In this document: positions 6,882 through 12,618 of the stretch, piece by piece
Position numbering within the stretch: the first letter of the stretch is position 1
Layout: each line of letters starts with the position of its first letter
NCBI GenBank assembly: GCA_013697395.1
Contig: JACCWY010000005.1
Location: 1 to 12,618 of the forward strand
DNA length: 12,618 nucleotides
Direction: 5' to 3'
Origin: Chloroflexota bacterium
GTDB lineage: Bacteria > Chloroflexota > Limnocylindria > QHBO01
The notes under the pieces: generated by a model
Databases searched by the model: none
Seen by the model: the letters and a program-made list of their open reading frames with translations, nothing else
Told to the model about the DNA's origin: nothing
Program-made: the position numbers and the translations under genes

Positions 6882-6911
6882 TTGACACCCCACGAGGATC
6901 GAGCGTAGAAT
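6882..6911 (+). promoter_or_regulatory. main promoter of rpmG-trnW-secE-nusG unit
   Basis: TTGACA (6882-6887, consensus) and TAGAAT (6906-6911, one mismatch from TATAAT) are 18 bp apart. Transcription should start near 6918, about 84 nt before rpmG. Half-sites of the upstream palindrome flank the -35: GCTCG at 6877-6881 and ATCGAGC at 6898-6904, the latter ending one base before the -10. This is the best promoter in the window, fitting a highly expressed translation operon. Confidence 0.8.
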
Positions 6912-6934
6912 CGACGGGCTTTCCCCCGGTGACC

Positions 6935-6979
6935 CCGCCCTAGTTCAGCGTGGCCGCCGACCGTCGGCGACGGGGGCGG
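6935..6979 (+). promoter_or_regulatory. structured 5' leader of rpmG
   Basis: An outer stem CCGCCC (6935-6940) with GGGCGG (6974-6979) encloses a tight hairpin CGCCGA-CCG-TCGGCG (6955-6969). The rpmG Shine-Dalgarno AAGGA (6986-6990) lies just beyond and stays free. Possible mRNA stabiliser or r-protein target; no T-run follows. Confidence 0.4.
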
Positions 6980-7001
6980 ACGACGAAGGAACGAGAACCA
7001 C

Positions 7002-7166
7002 GTGGCAAAGGCTGAGAATCGTCCCGTGATCGCCCTGGCGTGCACCGTCTGCAAGGAGCGCACGTACAGCACACGGAAGAACAAGAGAAACGATCCCGGG
7101 CGCATGGAGCTCAACAAGTTCTGTCCGCGCTGCCGGCAGCATCAGCTGCACCGGGAAACGAAATAG
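7002..7166 (+). CDS. rpmG: 50S ribosomal protein L33
   Basis: A 54-residue protein starting at GTG 7002 (MAKAENRPVIALACTVCKER). Two CxxC pairs, C14-x2-C17 and C41-x2-C44, make the zinc ribbon of the Zn-binding (C+) form of L33. Conserved landmarks include YSTRKNKRNDP and RMELNKFCPRC. The length is typical (about 50-55). AAGGA at 6986-6990 lies 11 nt upstream. L33 sits near the E-site side of the large subunit. It is the first gene after the main promoter and is followed within 12 nt by tRNA-Trp, the usual rpmG-trnW-secE-nusG order of many bacteria. Confidence 0.95.
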   Translation: MAKAENRPVIALACTVCKERTYSTRKNKRNDPGRMELNKFCPRCRQHQLHRETK

Positions 7167-7178
7167 GGCAGCGTCCGG

Positions 7179-7253
7179 AGGGGTGTAGCTCAATGGTAGA
7201 GCACTGGTCTCCAAAACCAGCGGTTGCAGGTTCAAGTCCTGTCGCCCCTGCCA
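7179..7253 (+). tRNA. tRNA-Trp(CCA)
   Basis: The acceptor stem is AGGGGTG/CGCCCCT (7243-7249) with one T-G pair, D-stem GCTC/GAGC, anticodon stem CTGGT/ACCAG with loop CTCCAAA (anticodon CCA, reading UGG), and T-arm GCAGG-TTCAAGT-CCTGT. The discriminator G is the Trp identity base, and CCA is encoded (7251-7253). It lies between rpmG and secE and is probably excised from their common transcript. Confidence 0.96.
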
Positions 7254-7307
7254 CCCCCGGCACGCAGCAACTCCCAACGACCCCGTAGCAGGAAGAACGA
7301 ACCGATC

Positions 7308-7490
7308 GTGCTGACCGGCCTCCGCCGATACTTCTTCGAGAGCTGGGCCGAGCTCAAGAAGGTTGCCTGGCCCACGCGCCAGACGGTGATCCGCCTGACC
7401 ATCCTGGTCGTCGCCGTGTCGGTGGCGGTGGGTATCTACATCTTCGTGCTCGACCGCATCTTTAACACCCTCGTGGACCAGGTGATCTGA
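7308..7490 (+). CDS. secE: preprotein translocase subunit SecE
   Basis: A 60-residue single-span SecE. An amphipathic N-terminal helix carries the family signature ELKKVAWPTRQTV (residues 15-27), followed by one membrane span at about residues 29-48 and a short external tail. SecE clamps the SecY channel in the plasma membrane and is essential for secretion, including the signal-peptide proteins seen here. The GTG at 7308 is chosen because AGGAAG (7290-7295) lies upstream and the product matches the short SecE length. An in-frame ATG at 7224 falls inside tRNA-Trp and is rejected. The stop is separated from the nusG start by one base, implying coupled translation. Confidence 0.93.
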   Translation: MLTGLRRYFFESWAELKKVAWPTRQTVIRLTILVVAVSVAVGIYIFVLDRIFNTLVDQVI

Positions 7491-7491
7491 C

Positions 7492-8121
7492 ATGGCTGAT
7501 GAGACGACGACCTCAAATACGGTGAACGAGGCACGCGAGGCAGCCGGCCTCTCTCGCGAGGCGCCTCGCCCTGGTGACATGCCGGAGGAGGATCGCGCCA
7601 AGAAGCAGTGGTACGTCATCCACACCTACTCCGGCTACGAGAACAAGGTGAAGACGAACCTCGAGCACCGCATCGAGTCGATGGGCGTGGAGGACCAGAT
7701 CTTCCAGGTCCTGGTGCCGATGGAGGAGGAGATCGAGATCCGCAACGGCCAGCGCCAGACCGTGAACCGCAAGGTGTTCCCGGGCTACGTCCTGGTCGAG
7801 ATGGCGATGAGCGACGAGAGCTGGTACGTCGTGCGCAACACGCCGGGAGTGACGAGCTTCGTGGGCTCAGGCAACCGACCACTGGCGCTCGACGAGACCG
7901 AGGTCAAGAAGATCCTCAAGCAGATGGGGGTCGAGACGCCGAAGTTCAAGGTCCAGTACAGCAAGGGCCAGAGCGTGCGCGTCAAGGACGGCCCGTTCGC
8001 CGAGTTCATCGGCACCGTCGACGAGGTCAACCCGGAGCGCAACAAGGTCAAGGTGCTCGTCAGCATCTTCGGCCGCGAGACGCCGGTGGAGCTCGACTTC
8101 CTCCAGATCGAGAAGCTCTAG
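7492..8121 (+). CDS. nusG: transcription termination/antitermination factor NusG
   Basis: A 209-residue NusG. Residues 1-37 are an acidic, probably disordered extension. The NGN domain starts at KKQWYVIHTYSGYENKVK (38-55) and includes PMEEEIEIRNGQRQTVNRKVFPGYVLVEM and the NTPGVTSFVG segment. The C-terminal KOW domain (about 157-209) contains VKDGPFAEFIGTVDEVNPE and ends LDFLQIEKL. NusG's NGN domain binds RNA polymerase and its KOW domain binds Rho or ribosomal protein S10 (family knowledge). AGGTG at the end of secE (7480-7484) serves as the ribosome binding site. The N-terminal extension is longer than in E. coli but such extensions are common in high-GC Gram-positive-type lineages. Confidence 0.97.
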   Translation: MADETTTSNTVNEAREAAGLSREAPRPGDMPEEDRAKKQWYVIHTYSGYENKVKTNLEHRIESMGVEDQIFQVLVPMEEEIEIRNGQRQTVNRKVFPGYVLVEMAMSDESWYVVRNTPGVTSFVGSGNRPLALDETEVKKILKQMGVETPKFKVQYSKGQSVRVKDGPFAEFIGTVDEVNPERNKVKVLVSIFGRETPVELDFLQIEKL

Positions 8122-8140
8122 GACACCGGACCGATGGCGG

Positions 8141-8161
8141 CCCGGTTTCCGATTGACCGGG
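8141..8161 (+). other. stem-loop in the nusG-rplK gap
   Basis: CCCGGT (8141-8146) and ACCGGG (8156-8161) form a 6-bp stem with a 9-nt loop. A smaller GGGGC-GCATCG-GCCCC hairpin lies nearer rplK. L1 regulates rplKA by binding mRNA near rplK in E. coli, so this 101-nt gap is where such a site would be, but I cannot identify an L1 motif. It could instead modulate nusG/rplK read-through. Confidence 0.3.
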
Positions 8162-8222
8162 GCGCCGCCGCAAGCACGAGGGAGGGGCGCATCGGCCCCG
8201 ATAGGACCTCGAGAGGAGCGAC

Positions 8223-8645
8223 ATGGCAAAGAAGATCAGGGCGATGCTCAAGGTGCAGGCGCCCGCCGGAGCCGCCACCGCGGCGCCCCCCGTCGGGCCG
8301 GCCCTCGGCCAGCACGGCATCAACATCATGGAGTTCATCAAGGCCTTCAACGAGCGCACCGCCGACCTGCGCGGCTACGTCGTCCCGGCCGAGATCACCG
8401 TGTTCGAGGACCGCAGCTTCACCTTTGTCACGAAGGCGCCGTTGGCGGCGGCGCTTCTCAAGCGCGCGGCTGGCGTCGAGTCCGGCTCGGCCATCCCGAA
8501 CAAGGACAAGGTCGGCCGTGTGACGCGCGCACAGGTGCGCGAGATCGCGGAGATGAAGATGCCGGACCTCAACGCGAATACCCTCGAGCAGGCAATGAAG
8601 ATCATCGAGGGCACCGCGCGCTCGATGGGAATCGAGGTGGCCTGA
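8223..8645 (+). CDS. rplK: 50S ribosomal protein L11
   Basis: A 140-residue protein of standard length. The N-terminal domain carries the proline-rich thiostrepton/EF-G-facing region APPVGPALGQHGINIMEF (residues 20-37) and the C-terminal rRNA-binding domain contains the SAIPNKDKVGRVT and MPDLNANTLEQAMKIIEGTARSMGIEV segments. L11 binds 23S rRNA at the GTPase-associated centre with L10 and is needed for RelA activation. GAGAGGAG lies just upstream of the ATG at 8223. The TGA stop overlaps the ATG of rplA (TGATG), so the two are translationally coupled. Confidence 0.98.
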   Translation: MAKKIRAMLKVQAPAGAATAAPPVGPALGQHGINIMEFIKAFNERTADLRGYVVPAEITVFEDRSFTFVTKAPLAAALLKRAAGVESGSAIPNKDKVGRVTRAQVREIAEMKMPDLNANTLEQAMKIIEGTARSMGIEVA

Positions 8646-9352
8646 TGGCGAAGCACGGCAAGAAGTACGTCGAGGCCGCCAAGCTCGTCGAGGCGCAGCG
8701 CCGCTACGAGATCGCCGACGCGGCCGAGCTGCTGCCGAAGCTCTCGATCAGCAAGTTCGATGGCACCGTCGAGGCGCACCTCCGCCTCGGCGTCGACCCA
8801 CGACACGCCGACCAGCTCGTGCGGGGCACGGTCGTCCTGCCGCACGGCACGGGCAAGACGAGCCGCGTCATCGTGTTCGCCCAGGGCGAGAAGGCGCAGG
8901 AGGCGCTCCGCGCCGGAGCCGATGACGTCGGCAGCGACGACCTCGTCAAGAAGATCGACGACGGCTGGTTCGAATTCGACGTTGCCATCGCCACGCCGGA
9001 CATGATGGGCACTGTCGGCCGGCTCGGCCGCAAGCTCGGCCCGCGCGGCCTGATGCCAAACCCAAAGTCGGGCACGGTCACCTTCGACATCGAGCGCGCC
9101 GTGAGCGAGATCAAGTCCGGCCGCATCGAATTCAAGGTGGATCGCGCCGGGATCGTCCATGCGCCGGTCGGCCGGGCGAGCTTCACGCCCGAGCAGCTCG
9201 CCGCCAACGTCGCGACCCTCGTCGACGCGGTGCAGCGGGCGAAGCCGTCGGGCGCCAAGGGCACCTACATGCGGACGCTGACGCTGGCCCCGACCATGGG
9301 CCCGGGCGTGCGCGTCGACATCCCTTCGGCCCTGGCTCTGGCGAACGCCTAG
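8645..9352 (+). CDS. rplA: 50S ribosomal protein L1
   Basis: A 235-residue protein with the L1 two-domain fold. Landmarks are KFDGTVEAHLRLGVDPRHADQ in domain I, the VVLPHGTGK and VFAQGEKAQEA segments in domain II, and the family signature KLGPRGLMPNPKSGTVT near the middle, ending in KGTYMRTLTLAPTMGPGVRVD. L1 forms the mobile stalk at the E site that releases deacylated tRNA and in many bacteria represses its own rplKA mRNA. The start is fixed by the one-base overlap with rplK. A 230-nt structured gap follows before rplJ. Confidence 0.98.
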   Translation: MAKHGKKYVEAAKLVEAQRRYEIADAAELLPKLSISKFDGTVEAHLRLGVDPRHADQLVRGTVVLPHGTGKTSRVIVFAQGEKAQEALRAGADDVGSDDLVKKIDDGWFEFDVAIATPDMMGTVGRLGRKLGPRGLMPNPKSGTVTFDIERAVSEIKSGRIEFKVDRAGIVHAPVGRASFTPEQLAANVATLVDAVQRAKPSGAKGTYMRTLTLAPTMGPGVRVDIPSALALANA

Positions 9353-9374
9353 GCAGGCTCGGGGACGAATCGGT

Positions 9375-9394
9375 GCGCATCGGGTAGGATGCGC
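9375..9394 (+). terminator. hairpin after rplA; possible weak terminator or part of rplJ leader switch
   Basis: GCGCATC (9375-9381) and GATGCGC (9388-9394) form a perfect 7-bp stem with a 6-nt loop, 22 nt after the rplA stop. The tail is TCTCAATC, a weak T-tract. CGCATC can also pair with GATGCG at 9423-9428 in the L10-leader region, giving an alternative structure. Confidence 0.4.
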
Positions 9395-9401
9395 TCTCAA
9401 T

Positions 9402-9471
9402 CGAAGACCAGCCGAAGACCGCGATGCGTACCGGGTGAGACTCCCGGACCAATCGTCGGCGCTCAGACGCC
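9402..9471 (+). promoter_or_regulatory. putative ribosomal protein L10 leader (rplJL autoregulatory RNA)
   Basis: The region contains GCCGAAGACCGC (9411-9422), which resembles the conserved core of known L10-leader RNAs. An outer stem GCCGA (9411-9415) with TCGGC (9456-9460) encloses a hairpin CCGGG-TGAGACT-CCCGG (9431-9447); GGCG-CTCAGA-CGCC (9458-9471) follows and competes with the outer stem. CGAAGACC occurs twice in 19 nt (9402-9409, 9413-9420). In bacteria the L10(L12)4 complex binds such a leader to repress rplJL; in B. subtilis it does so by transcription attenuation. Position directly upstream of rplJ agrees. Identification is by memory of the motif, without a covariance search. Confidence 0.6.
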
Positions 9472-9510
9472 GCGGCACGCGCAGGCACGAAGATGAACTC
9501 GCCCGATGAC

Positions 9511-9553
9511 GGCGGTTCTCGTGTCGCGCATGCACGCAGAGCCGCCGTTGTTG
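9511..9553 (+). terminator. attenuator-like hairpin upstream of rplJ
   Basis: GGCGGTTCT (9511-9519) and AGAGCCGCC (9538-9546) form a 9-bp stem with one G-U pair; the loop can pair internally (CGTG/CACG). It is followed by GTTGTTG, a moderate U-rich tail. It lies between the putative L10 leader and the rplJ ribosome binding site, where an L10-controlled terminator would be expected. Confidence 0.45.
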
Positions 9554-9582
9554 CATGTCATGGAGGAGTGGAACACAGACCG

Positions 9583-10122
9583 ATGCCGACCGACACGAAG
9601 CGCCAGGCCGTCGCCGAGCTCGCGGAGCTGCTCCGCTCCAGCTCGGCCATGGCCGTGGCCGACTACCGTGGCCTGAAGGTCTCGGACATGCAATCGGTTC
9701 GGAGGACGCTGCGCGACAGCGGGGTCCAGCTGACCATCGCCAAGAACCGCCTGCTGAAGATCGCCGCCGACGAGGCAGACCGCGCCGAGCTGAAGCCCCT
9801 CCTCGAGGGTCCGACCGCGCTGGCCACGATCGACGGCGACGAGGCGGCCATGGCGAAGGCGCTGGCCGACGCCTTCCGACCCTATTCCCGCGTCGGGATC
9901 ACGATCCGCGGCGGGATGCTCGGCAACCGGGCGATCGACGCGTCGCAGCTGACCACCCTCGCCACGCTGCCGTCGCGGGACGTCCTGCTGAGCAAGATCG
10001 CCGGCGGGATGGCCGCGCCGATGACTGGGATGGCGGGCGTGCTGGGCGGGGTCCTGCGGAACTTCGCGAACGTGCTGAACGCGGTGGCCGAGAAGAAGCG
10101 AGAGACCGAGCCCGCGGCCTGA
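9583..10122 (+). CDS. rplJ: 50S ribosomal protein L10
   Basis: A 179-residue L10. The N-terminal rRNA/L11-binding domain shows AVAELAELLRSSSAMAVADY, RGLKVSDMQSVRRTLRDSG and TIAKNRLLKIA, and the C-terminal helix that carries L12 dimers includes MAGVLGGVLRNFANVLNAVAEKK. L10 anchors the L7/L12 stalk to 23S rRNA. The ATG at 9583 gives the standard N-terminus (MPTDTKRQAVAEL). Its ribosome binding site GGAGGAG (9562-9568) is 14 nt upstream, unusually distant. An in-frame ATG at 9493 would place 30 unrelated residues in front and run through the attenuator hairpin, so I rejected it. rplL follows 36 nt later. Confidence 0.97.
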   Translation: MPTDTKRQAVAELAELLRSSSAMAVADYRGLKVSDMQSVRRTLRDSGVQLTIAKNRLLKIAADEADRAELKPLLEGPTALATIDGDEAAMAKALADAFRPYSRVGITIRGGMLGNRAIDASQLTTLATLPSRDVLLSKIAGGMAAPMTGMAGVLGGVLRNFANVLNAVAEKKRETEPAA

Positions 10123-10158
10123 GGCCGCAGGGACAACGAGAACAGGAGACCGATACCG

Positions 10159-10557
10159 ATGGCGACCAAGACCCTGGACAAGGACCAGATCCTCGAGGCG
10201 ATCGACACGATGACCGTCCTCGAGCTGAGCGAGCTGGTCAAGGCCTTCGAGGAGCGATATGGCGTCACCGCCGCCGCCCCGGCGGCCGCCGCGGCTGCAC
10301 CGGCCGCGGGTGGCGACGGTGCAGCCCCCGCCGCGGCCGAGGAGCAGACCGAGTTCGACGCCGTCCTCACCGAGGTCGGCCCGAACAAGATCCTCGTCAT
10401 CAAGGCCGTGCGCGAGCTGACCGGCCTCGGCCTCAAGGAGGCCAAGGACCTCGTCGACGCCGCCCCCAAGGCCGTCAAGGAGGGCGTCACCAAGGAGGAG
10501 GCGGAGGCCGCCAAGGAGAAGCTCTCCGAGGCCGGCGCGACCACCGAGGTCAAGTAG
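10159..10557 (+). CDS. rplL: 50S ribosomal protein L7/L12
   Basis: A 132-residue stalk protein. Residues 1-36 are the dimerising, L10-binding domain (KDQILEAIDTMTVLELSELVKAFEERYGV). Residues 37-60 are a flexible Ala/Pro-rich hinge, slightly longer than usual. Residues 63-132 are the factor-binding C-terminal domain with EFDAVLTEVGPNKILVIKAVRE, TGLGLKEAKDLVDAAPKAVKEGV and the final EKLSEAGATTEVK. The domain recruits and stimulates EF-Tu, EF-G and IF2. GGAGA around 10145 serves as ribosome binding site. A strong terminator begins 24 nt after the stop, so the usual downstream rpoB is not present. Confidence 0.98.
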   Translation: MATKTLDKDQILEAIDTMTVLELSELVKAFEERYGVTAAAPAAAAAAPAAGGDGAAPAAAEEQTEFDAVLTEVGPNKILVIKAVRELTGLGLKEAKDLVDAAPKAVKEGVTKEEAEAAKEKLSEAGATTEVK

Positions 10558-10580
10558 CTCGAGCCCTTGAATCACCGACC

Positions 10581-10614
10581 AGCCGGTCCCACCGCGGGGC
10601 CGGCTCTTCTCTTT
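10581..10614 (+). terminator. intrinsic terminator after rplL
   Basis: AGCCGGTCCC (10581-10590) and GGGGCCGGCT (10596-10605) form a 10-bp stem with one G-U pair and a 5-nt loop, followed by CTTCTCTTT. This is the clearest rho-independent terminator in the window and marks the end of the ribosomal protein operon. Confidence 0.85.
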
Positions 10615-10630
10615 CGCCTGGAGGCATCCC

Positions 10631-11026
10631 TTGGCAGTTCGACAGATGCGCCTCGTGGTTACCGCCGACGACTACGACGCCGCGCTCATCTTCTACCGTG
10701 ACGTGCTCGGGCTGGCCGAGCTCGGCGCCTTCACCGCGGAGGGCGGCCGAGTCACGATCCTCGACGCCGGCCGCGCCACCCTCGAGCTGACGGATCCGCT
10801 TCACGCCGCCTACATCGACCGCGTCGAGGTCGGGGAGCGCGTCGCCGGCCACGTCCGCGTCGCCTTCGAGGTCAATGACACGAGGTCGGCGACCGAGCGC
10901 CTGACCGATGCCGGCGCCCGCCTGATCGCGCCCCCGGTCGTCACACCCTGGAACTCACTGAACTCGAGGCTCGACGCTCTTGCCGGGCTCCAGCTCACGC
11001 TCTTCGAGGAGCTCGGCGACCGCTAG
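10631..11026 (+). CDS. VOC (glyoxalase/bleomycin-resistance fold) family protein
   Basis: A 131-residue protein with the paired beta-alpha-beta-beta-beta modules of the vicinal oxygen chelate fold. The first module is MRLVVTADDYDAALIFYRDVLGLAEL through GGRVTILDAGRATLEL; the second is GHVRVAFEVNDTRSATERLTDAGARLIAPP through LQLTLFEEL. The metal-ligand positions would be E53 in ATLELTD, H77 in GHVRVAF and a Glu in LFEEL, but the first-strand His of typical metalloenzymes is absent (Q5 or R7 instead), so catalysis is uncertain. The start is TTG at 10631, supported by GGAGG at 10620-10624, 6 nt upstream. It lies just after the rplL terminator and converges on the next gene with 4 nt between stops. 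Substrate unknown. Confidence 0.82.
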   Translation: MAVRQMRLVVTADDYDAALIFYRDVLGLAELGAFTAEGGRVTILDAGRATLELTDPLHAAYIDRVEVGERVAGHVRVAFEVNDTRSATERLTDAGARLIAPPVVTPWNSLNSRLDALAGLQLTLFEELGDR

Positions 11027-11030
11027 CGCC

Positions 11031-12617
11031 TCACGGCTCGATCTCTTCCGGGTCATCGCACCCGGTCGGGTCGAACAGGATCGCTCCCGTCAGCTCATCA
11101 TCGTCGGCACGCTGCTCGAGGCCAGTGCATCTCATCAGCTGCCATGGTCGCGCGCCGAGGTCGTGAGACCAATCGACGAAGAATTCAATCTCGCCCGTGT
11201 CGAGCACTCGGTAGATCTCACGCACGACCGTTCCTTCCACGGACATGCTGGTGCTGACCATCTCGGCTTCGTCGCCGGCCTCATACGCCGCCCACAGGCA
11301 CGAACGGGCGTCGGGGTCATATGTCTGGCCCTCGGGCGTCAGCTCGACGAGCTCCCAACCGCATGACGGATACGGCCCAGGCTCCAACACCTGCGCCGGG
11401 GTCGGGCTGATGACGAGCCGTCGCATCATCTCGTCCAGGACCGCCTTGTCGCGCTCGTAGTCATCCGACGCATCGCTTCGGACGGTGAGGACGAGCTTCC
11501 GGCCGTCGCCCGGCGTGTCGTCGAGCTCGACGACGTACTGGTACGTGCGCGTGTCCGGCGGCGGGTCGCCGAGGCCGGGGGTGAGCTCCCAGCGCCGGGC
11601 CGCATGGCGGTCCACGACCAGCGTCTCGAAGCTGAGGATCTCCTCGATCGTCCCGATGGCGCCGGTGGTGACCTCAAGGGTCATGGGTACCCCGTCGGGC
11701 ACCGCCCCCTCGTCGCCGATCTCGAAGCGGCCCGGCGCGAAATAGGTGCACGGCTGGAGGTCGCCGAACGGGGTGTTCGTCCACCAGTCGTCGGGCAGGA
11801 TCACGTTGACACCGCGCTCGAGATCGGAGCAAACATCGGCATCGGCGAACAGCTCTTCGACAGCCGCCACGGCGTCCGGATCGGTGGGCAGTGGGTCGGA
11901 GATGGCCAGGCGCCCGATGACCGAATCGAGCGCGTCGGCCGCGACCCCGTCGGACTCGCGGCTGCCCAGGTGGAGGAATGACGGAGCGTCACCGACCGTC
12001 GAGCGCAGGGCCACCACGTAGACGAGCCACGCCTCGCCGTCGCGCTCGACGATCCAGCGATCGGCGAGGGCGTCCGCGTCTCCGTCGCCCGTGTGCTCGA
12101 CGACCGTGCCGGTGGGCATCGGTTCGACGGAGGTTGCCAGCCGGATGGGTGCGTCGAAGTCGGGATCGGTGCCGGCGGCCAGCGGATCGAACGGCTCGGG
12201 CGCCAGGAAGGCGCAGGCCATCAGGTCGCCCTGGCGAAGGCTGGCATACCAGCCGTCGGGGACGACGATCGAGAAGCCGGCCTCGCCGTCAGCGCACGGC
12301 GCGCCGCCCGTCGCCAGTGGAGTCGGCCGGGCGCTCACCGCGGGCTCCGGCGTGGGCGCGGCAGAGGGCGACGCCTCCACCGCCCCCGACTCAGATGGTC
12401 GCGTGGACCGCTCGGCAACGCCGGACGGTGACGGCGTCGTATCGGCGCCGGTCGGCGGCCGAACCTGGCCCAGCCCGTAGCCGATGACGATCCCGATCAG
12501 CCCCGCGGCCGCGACGACCGACAGGGGTCGAGCCCAGCGTGACCGGGGAGCGCCGAGCGGCTCGAGGTCGGCGTCGGGAATCGGCTCGGAGGCCAGGCCG
12601 GCGGCCGCGACCCGCAG
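11031..12617 (-). CDS. membrane-anchored protein with repeated Cys-containing extracytoplasmic modules (5' end outside window)
   Basis: The frame is open from the right edge to a TGA at 11031-11033, giving 528 visible residues; the start lies beyond the window. A GTG at 12380 could start translation, but the open frame continues upstream and includes a membrane span, so I treat it as internal. Visible residues 1-31 are cytoplasmic-looking with RSRWAR before a span at 32-50 (PLSVVAAAGLIGIVIGYGLG), then a Thr/Ser/Pro linker to about 105. Two modules of about 155 residues share C-x(n)-VxPDxW-x(n)-GDLxxCxFxAPxxF (Cys 108/135 and 263/290), and a third, more diverged one has Cys 419/440 (YPSCGWEL, ARSCLWAAY). 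The Cys pairs may form disulfides outside the cell. I do not recognise the family; an envelope-associated or anti-sigma-like sensor is conceivable but unproven. Confidence 0.75.
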   Translation of the reverse strand: MRVAAAGLASEPIPDADLEPLGAPRSRWARPLSVVAAAGLIGIVIGYGLGQVRPPTGADTTPSPSGVAERSTRPSESGAVEASPSAAPTPEPAVSARPTPLATGGAPCADGEAGFSIVVPDGWYASLRQGDLMACAFLAPEPFDPLAAGTDPDFDAPIRLATSVEPMPTGTVVEHTGDGDADALADRWIVERDGEAWLVYVVALRSTVGDAPSFLHLGSRESDGVAADALDSVIGRLAISDPLPTDPDAVAAVEELFADADVCSDLERGVNVILPDDWWTNTPFGDLQPCTYFAPGRFEIGDEGAVPDGVPMTLEVTTGAIGTIEEILSFETLVVDRHAARRWELTPGLGDPPPDTRTYQYVVELDDTPGDGRKLVLTVRSDASDDYERDKAVLDEMMRRLVISPTPAQVLEPGPYPSCGWELVELTPEGQTYDPDARSCLWAAYEAGDEAEMVSTSMSVEGTVVREIYRVLDTGEIEFFVDWSHDLGARPWQLMRCTGLEQRADDDELTGAILFDPTGCDDPEEIEP

Positions 12618-12618
12618 C

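Noticed and set aside
5595..6893. 432-codon open frame on the minus strand
   Set aside because: It is antisense to the membrane protein gene and the palindrome array, is very rich in Arg/Asp/Glu and low-complexity as expected of a GC-rich shadow frame, and resembles no protein family.
7224..7307. N-terminally extended SecE starting at 7224
   Set aside because: This start lies inside the tRNA-Trp gene; the GTG at 7308 gives a canonical SecE.
8375..9556. 393-codon open frame on the minus strand
   Set aside because: Antisense to rplK and rplA, whose identities are certain; no similarity to known proteins.
9493..9582. N-terminally extended L10 starting at 9493
   Set aside because: The extra 30 residues have no counterpart in L10, there is no ribosome binding site, and the region forms the attenuator-like hairpin.

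Overview
The window is GC-rich bacterial chromosomal DNA with many GTG and TTG starts and CCA-encoding tRNA genes. It is centred on a conserved translation locus: rpmG, tRNA-Trp, secE, nusG, rplK, rplA, rplJ, rplL. The gene order, short single-pass SecE, Zn-type L33 and secreted proteins with TPSP-rich linkers would fit a high-GC Chloroflexota lineage (Limnocylindria-like) or possibly an actinobacterium. This placement is inference; nothing in the window settles it.

Layout. Positions 2-247 hold the 3' end of a SpoU/TrmH-family RNA methyltransferase gene, followed by a GYD-domain gene (311-637) and tRNA-Thr(TGT) (667-741). Next come a small two-span membrane protein (880-1413) and a very large secreted modular protein (1605-5184). 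That protein has a signal peptide, an N-terminal beta-rich/BNR-like region, two copies of a roughly 205-residue domain on Pro/Thr linkers, and a phytase-like beta-propeller. Its gene carries a one-base insertion near 2118 that splits it into two frames. tRNA-Tyr(GTA) (5266-5350) and tRNA-Thr(GGT) (5488-5563) follow behind a good promoter, then an 8-9 span membrane protein of unknown function (5619-6659).

The interval 6660-7001 is the most unusual part. It holds four copies of a 16-bp palindrome (consensus GCTCGATNTATCGAGC) at centre spacings of 50, 64 and 50 bp, a strong hairpin, a near-consensus promoter (TTGACA-18-TAGAAT) with half-sites around it, and a structured leader in front of rpmG. 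The array looks like operators controlling the rpmG-trnW-secE-nusG-rplKA unit.

rplK and rplA overlap by one base. A 230-nt gap before rplJ folds into several hairpins, including a probable L10-leader (r-protein L10(L12)4 autoregulation) and mutually exclusive pairings. rplL ends in a strong intrinsic terminator, so rpoB does not follow directly. A TTG-started VOC-fold gene comes next, convergent with a minus-strand membrane-anchored protein. That protein has an extracytoplasmic part built from Cys-containing repeats and runs off the right edge.

Working together: L33, L11, L1, L10 and L7/L12 are large-subunit proteins (L11, L10 and L7/L12 form the factor-binding stalk base). NusG couples RNA polymerase to ribosomes and Rho, and SecE is the core translocon clamp. 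The four tRNAs supply translation. The secreted and membrane proteins interspersed among the tRNA genes look like lineage-specific accessory genes.
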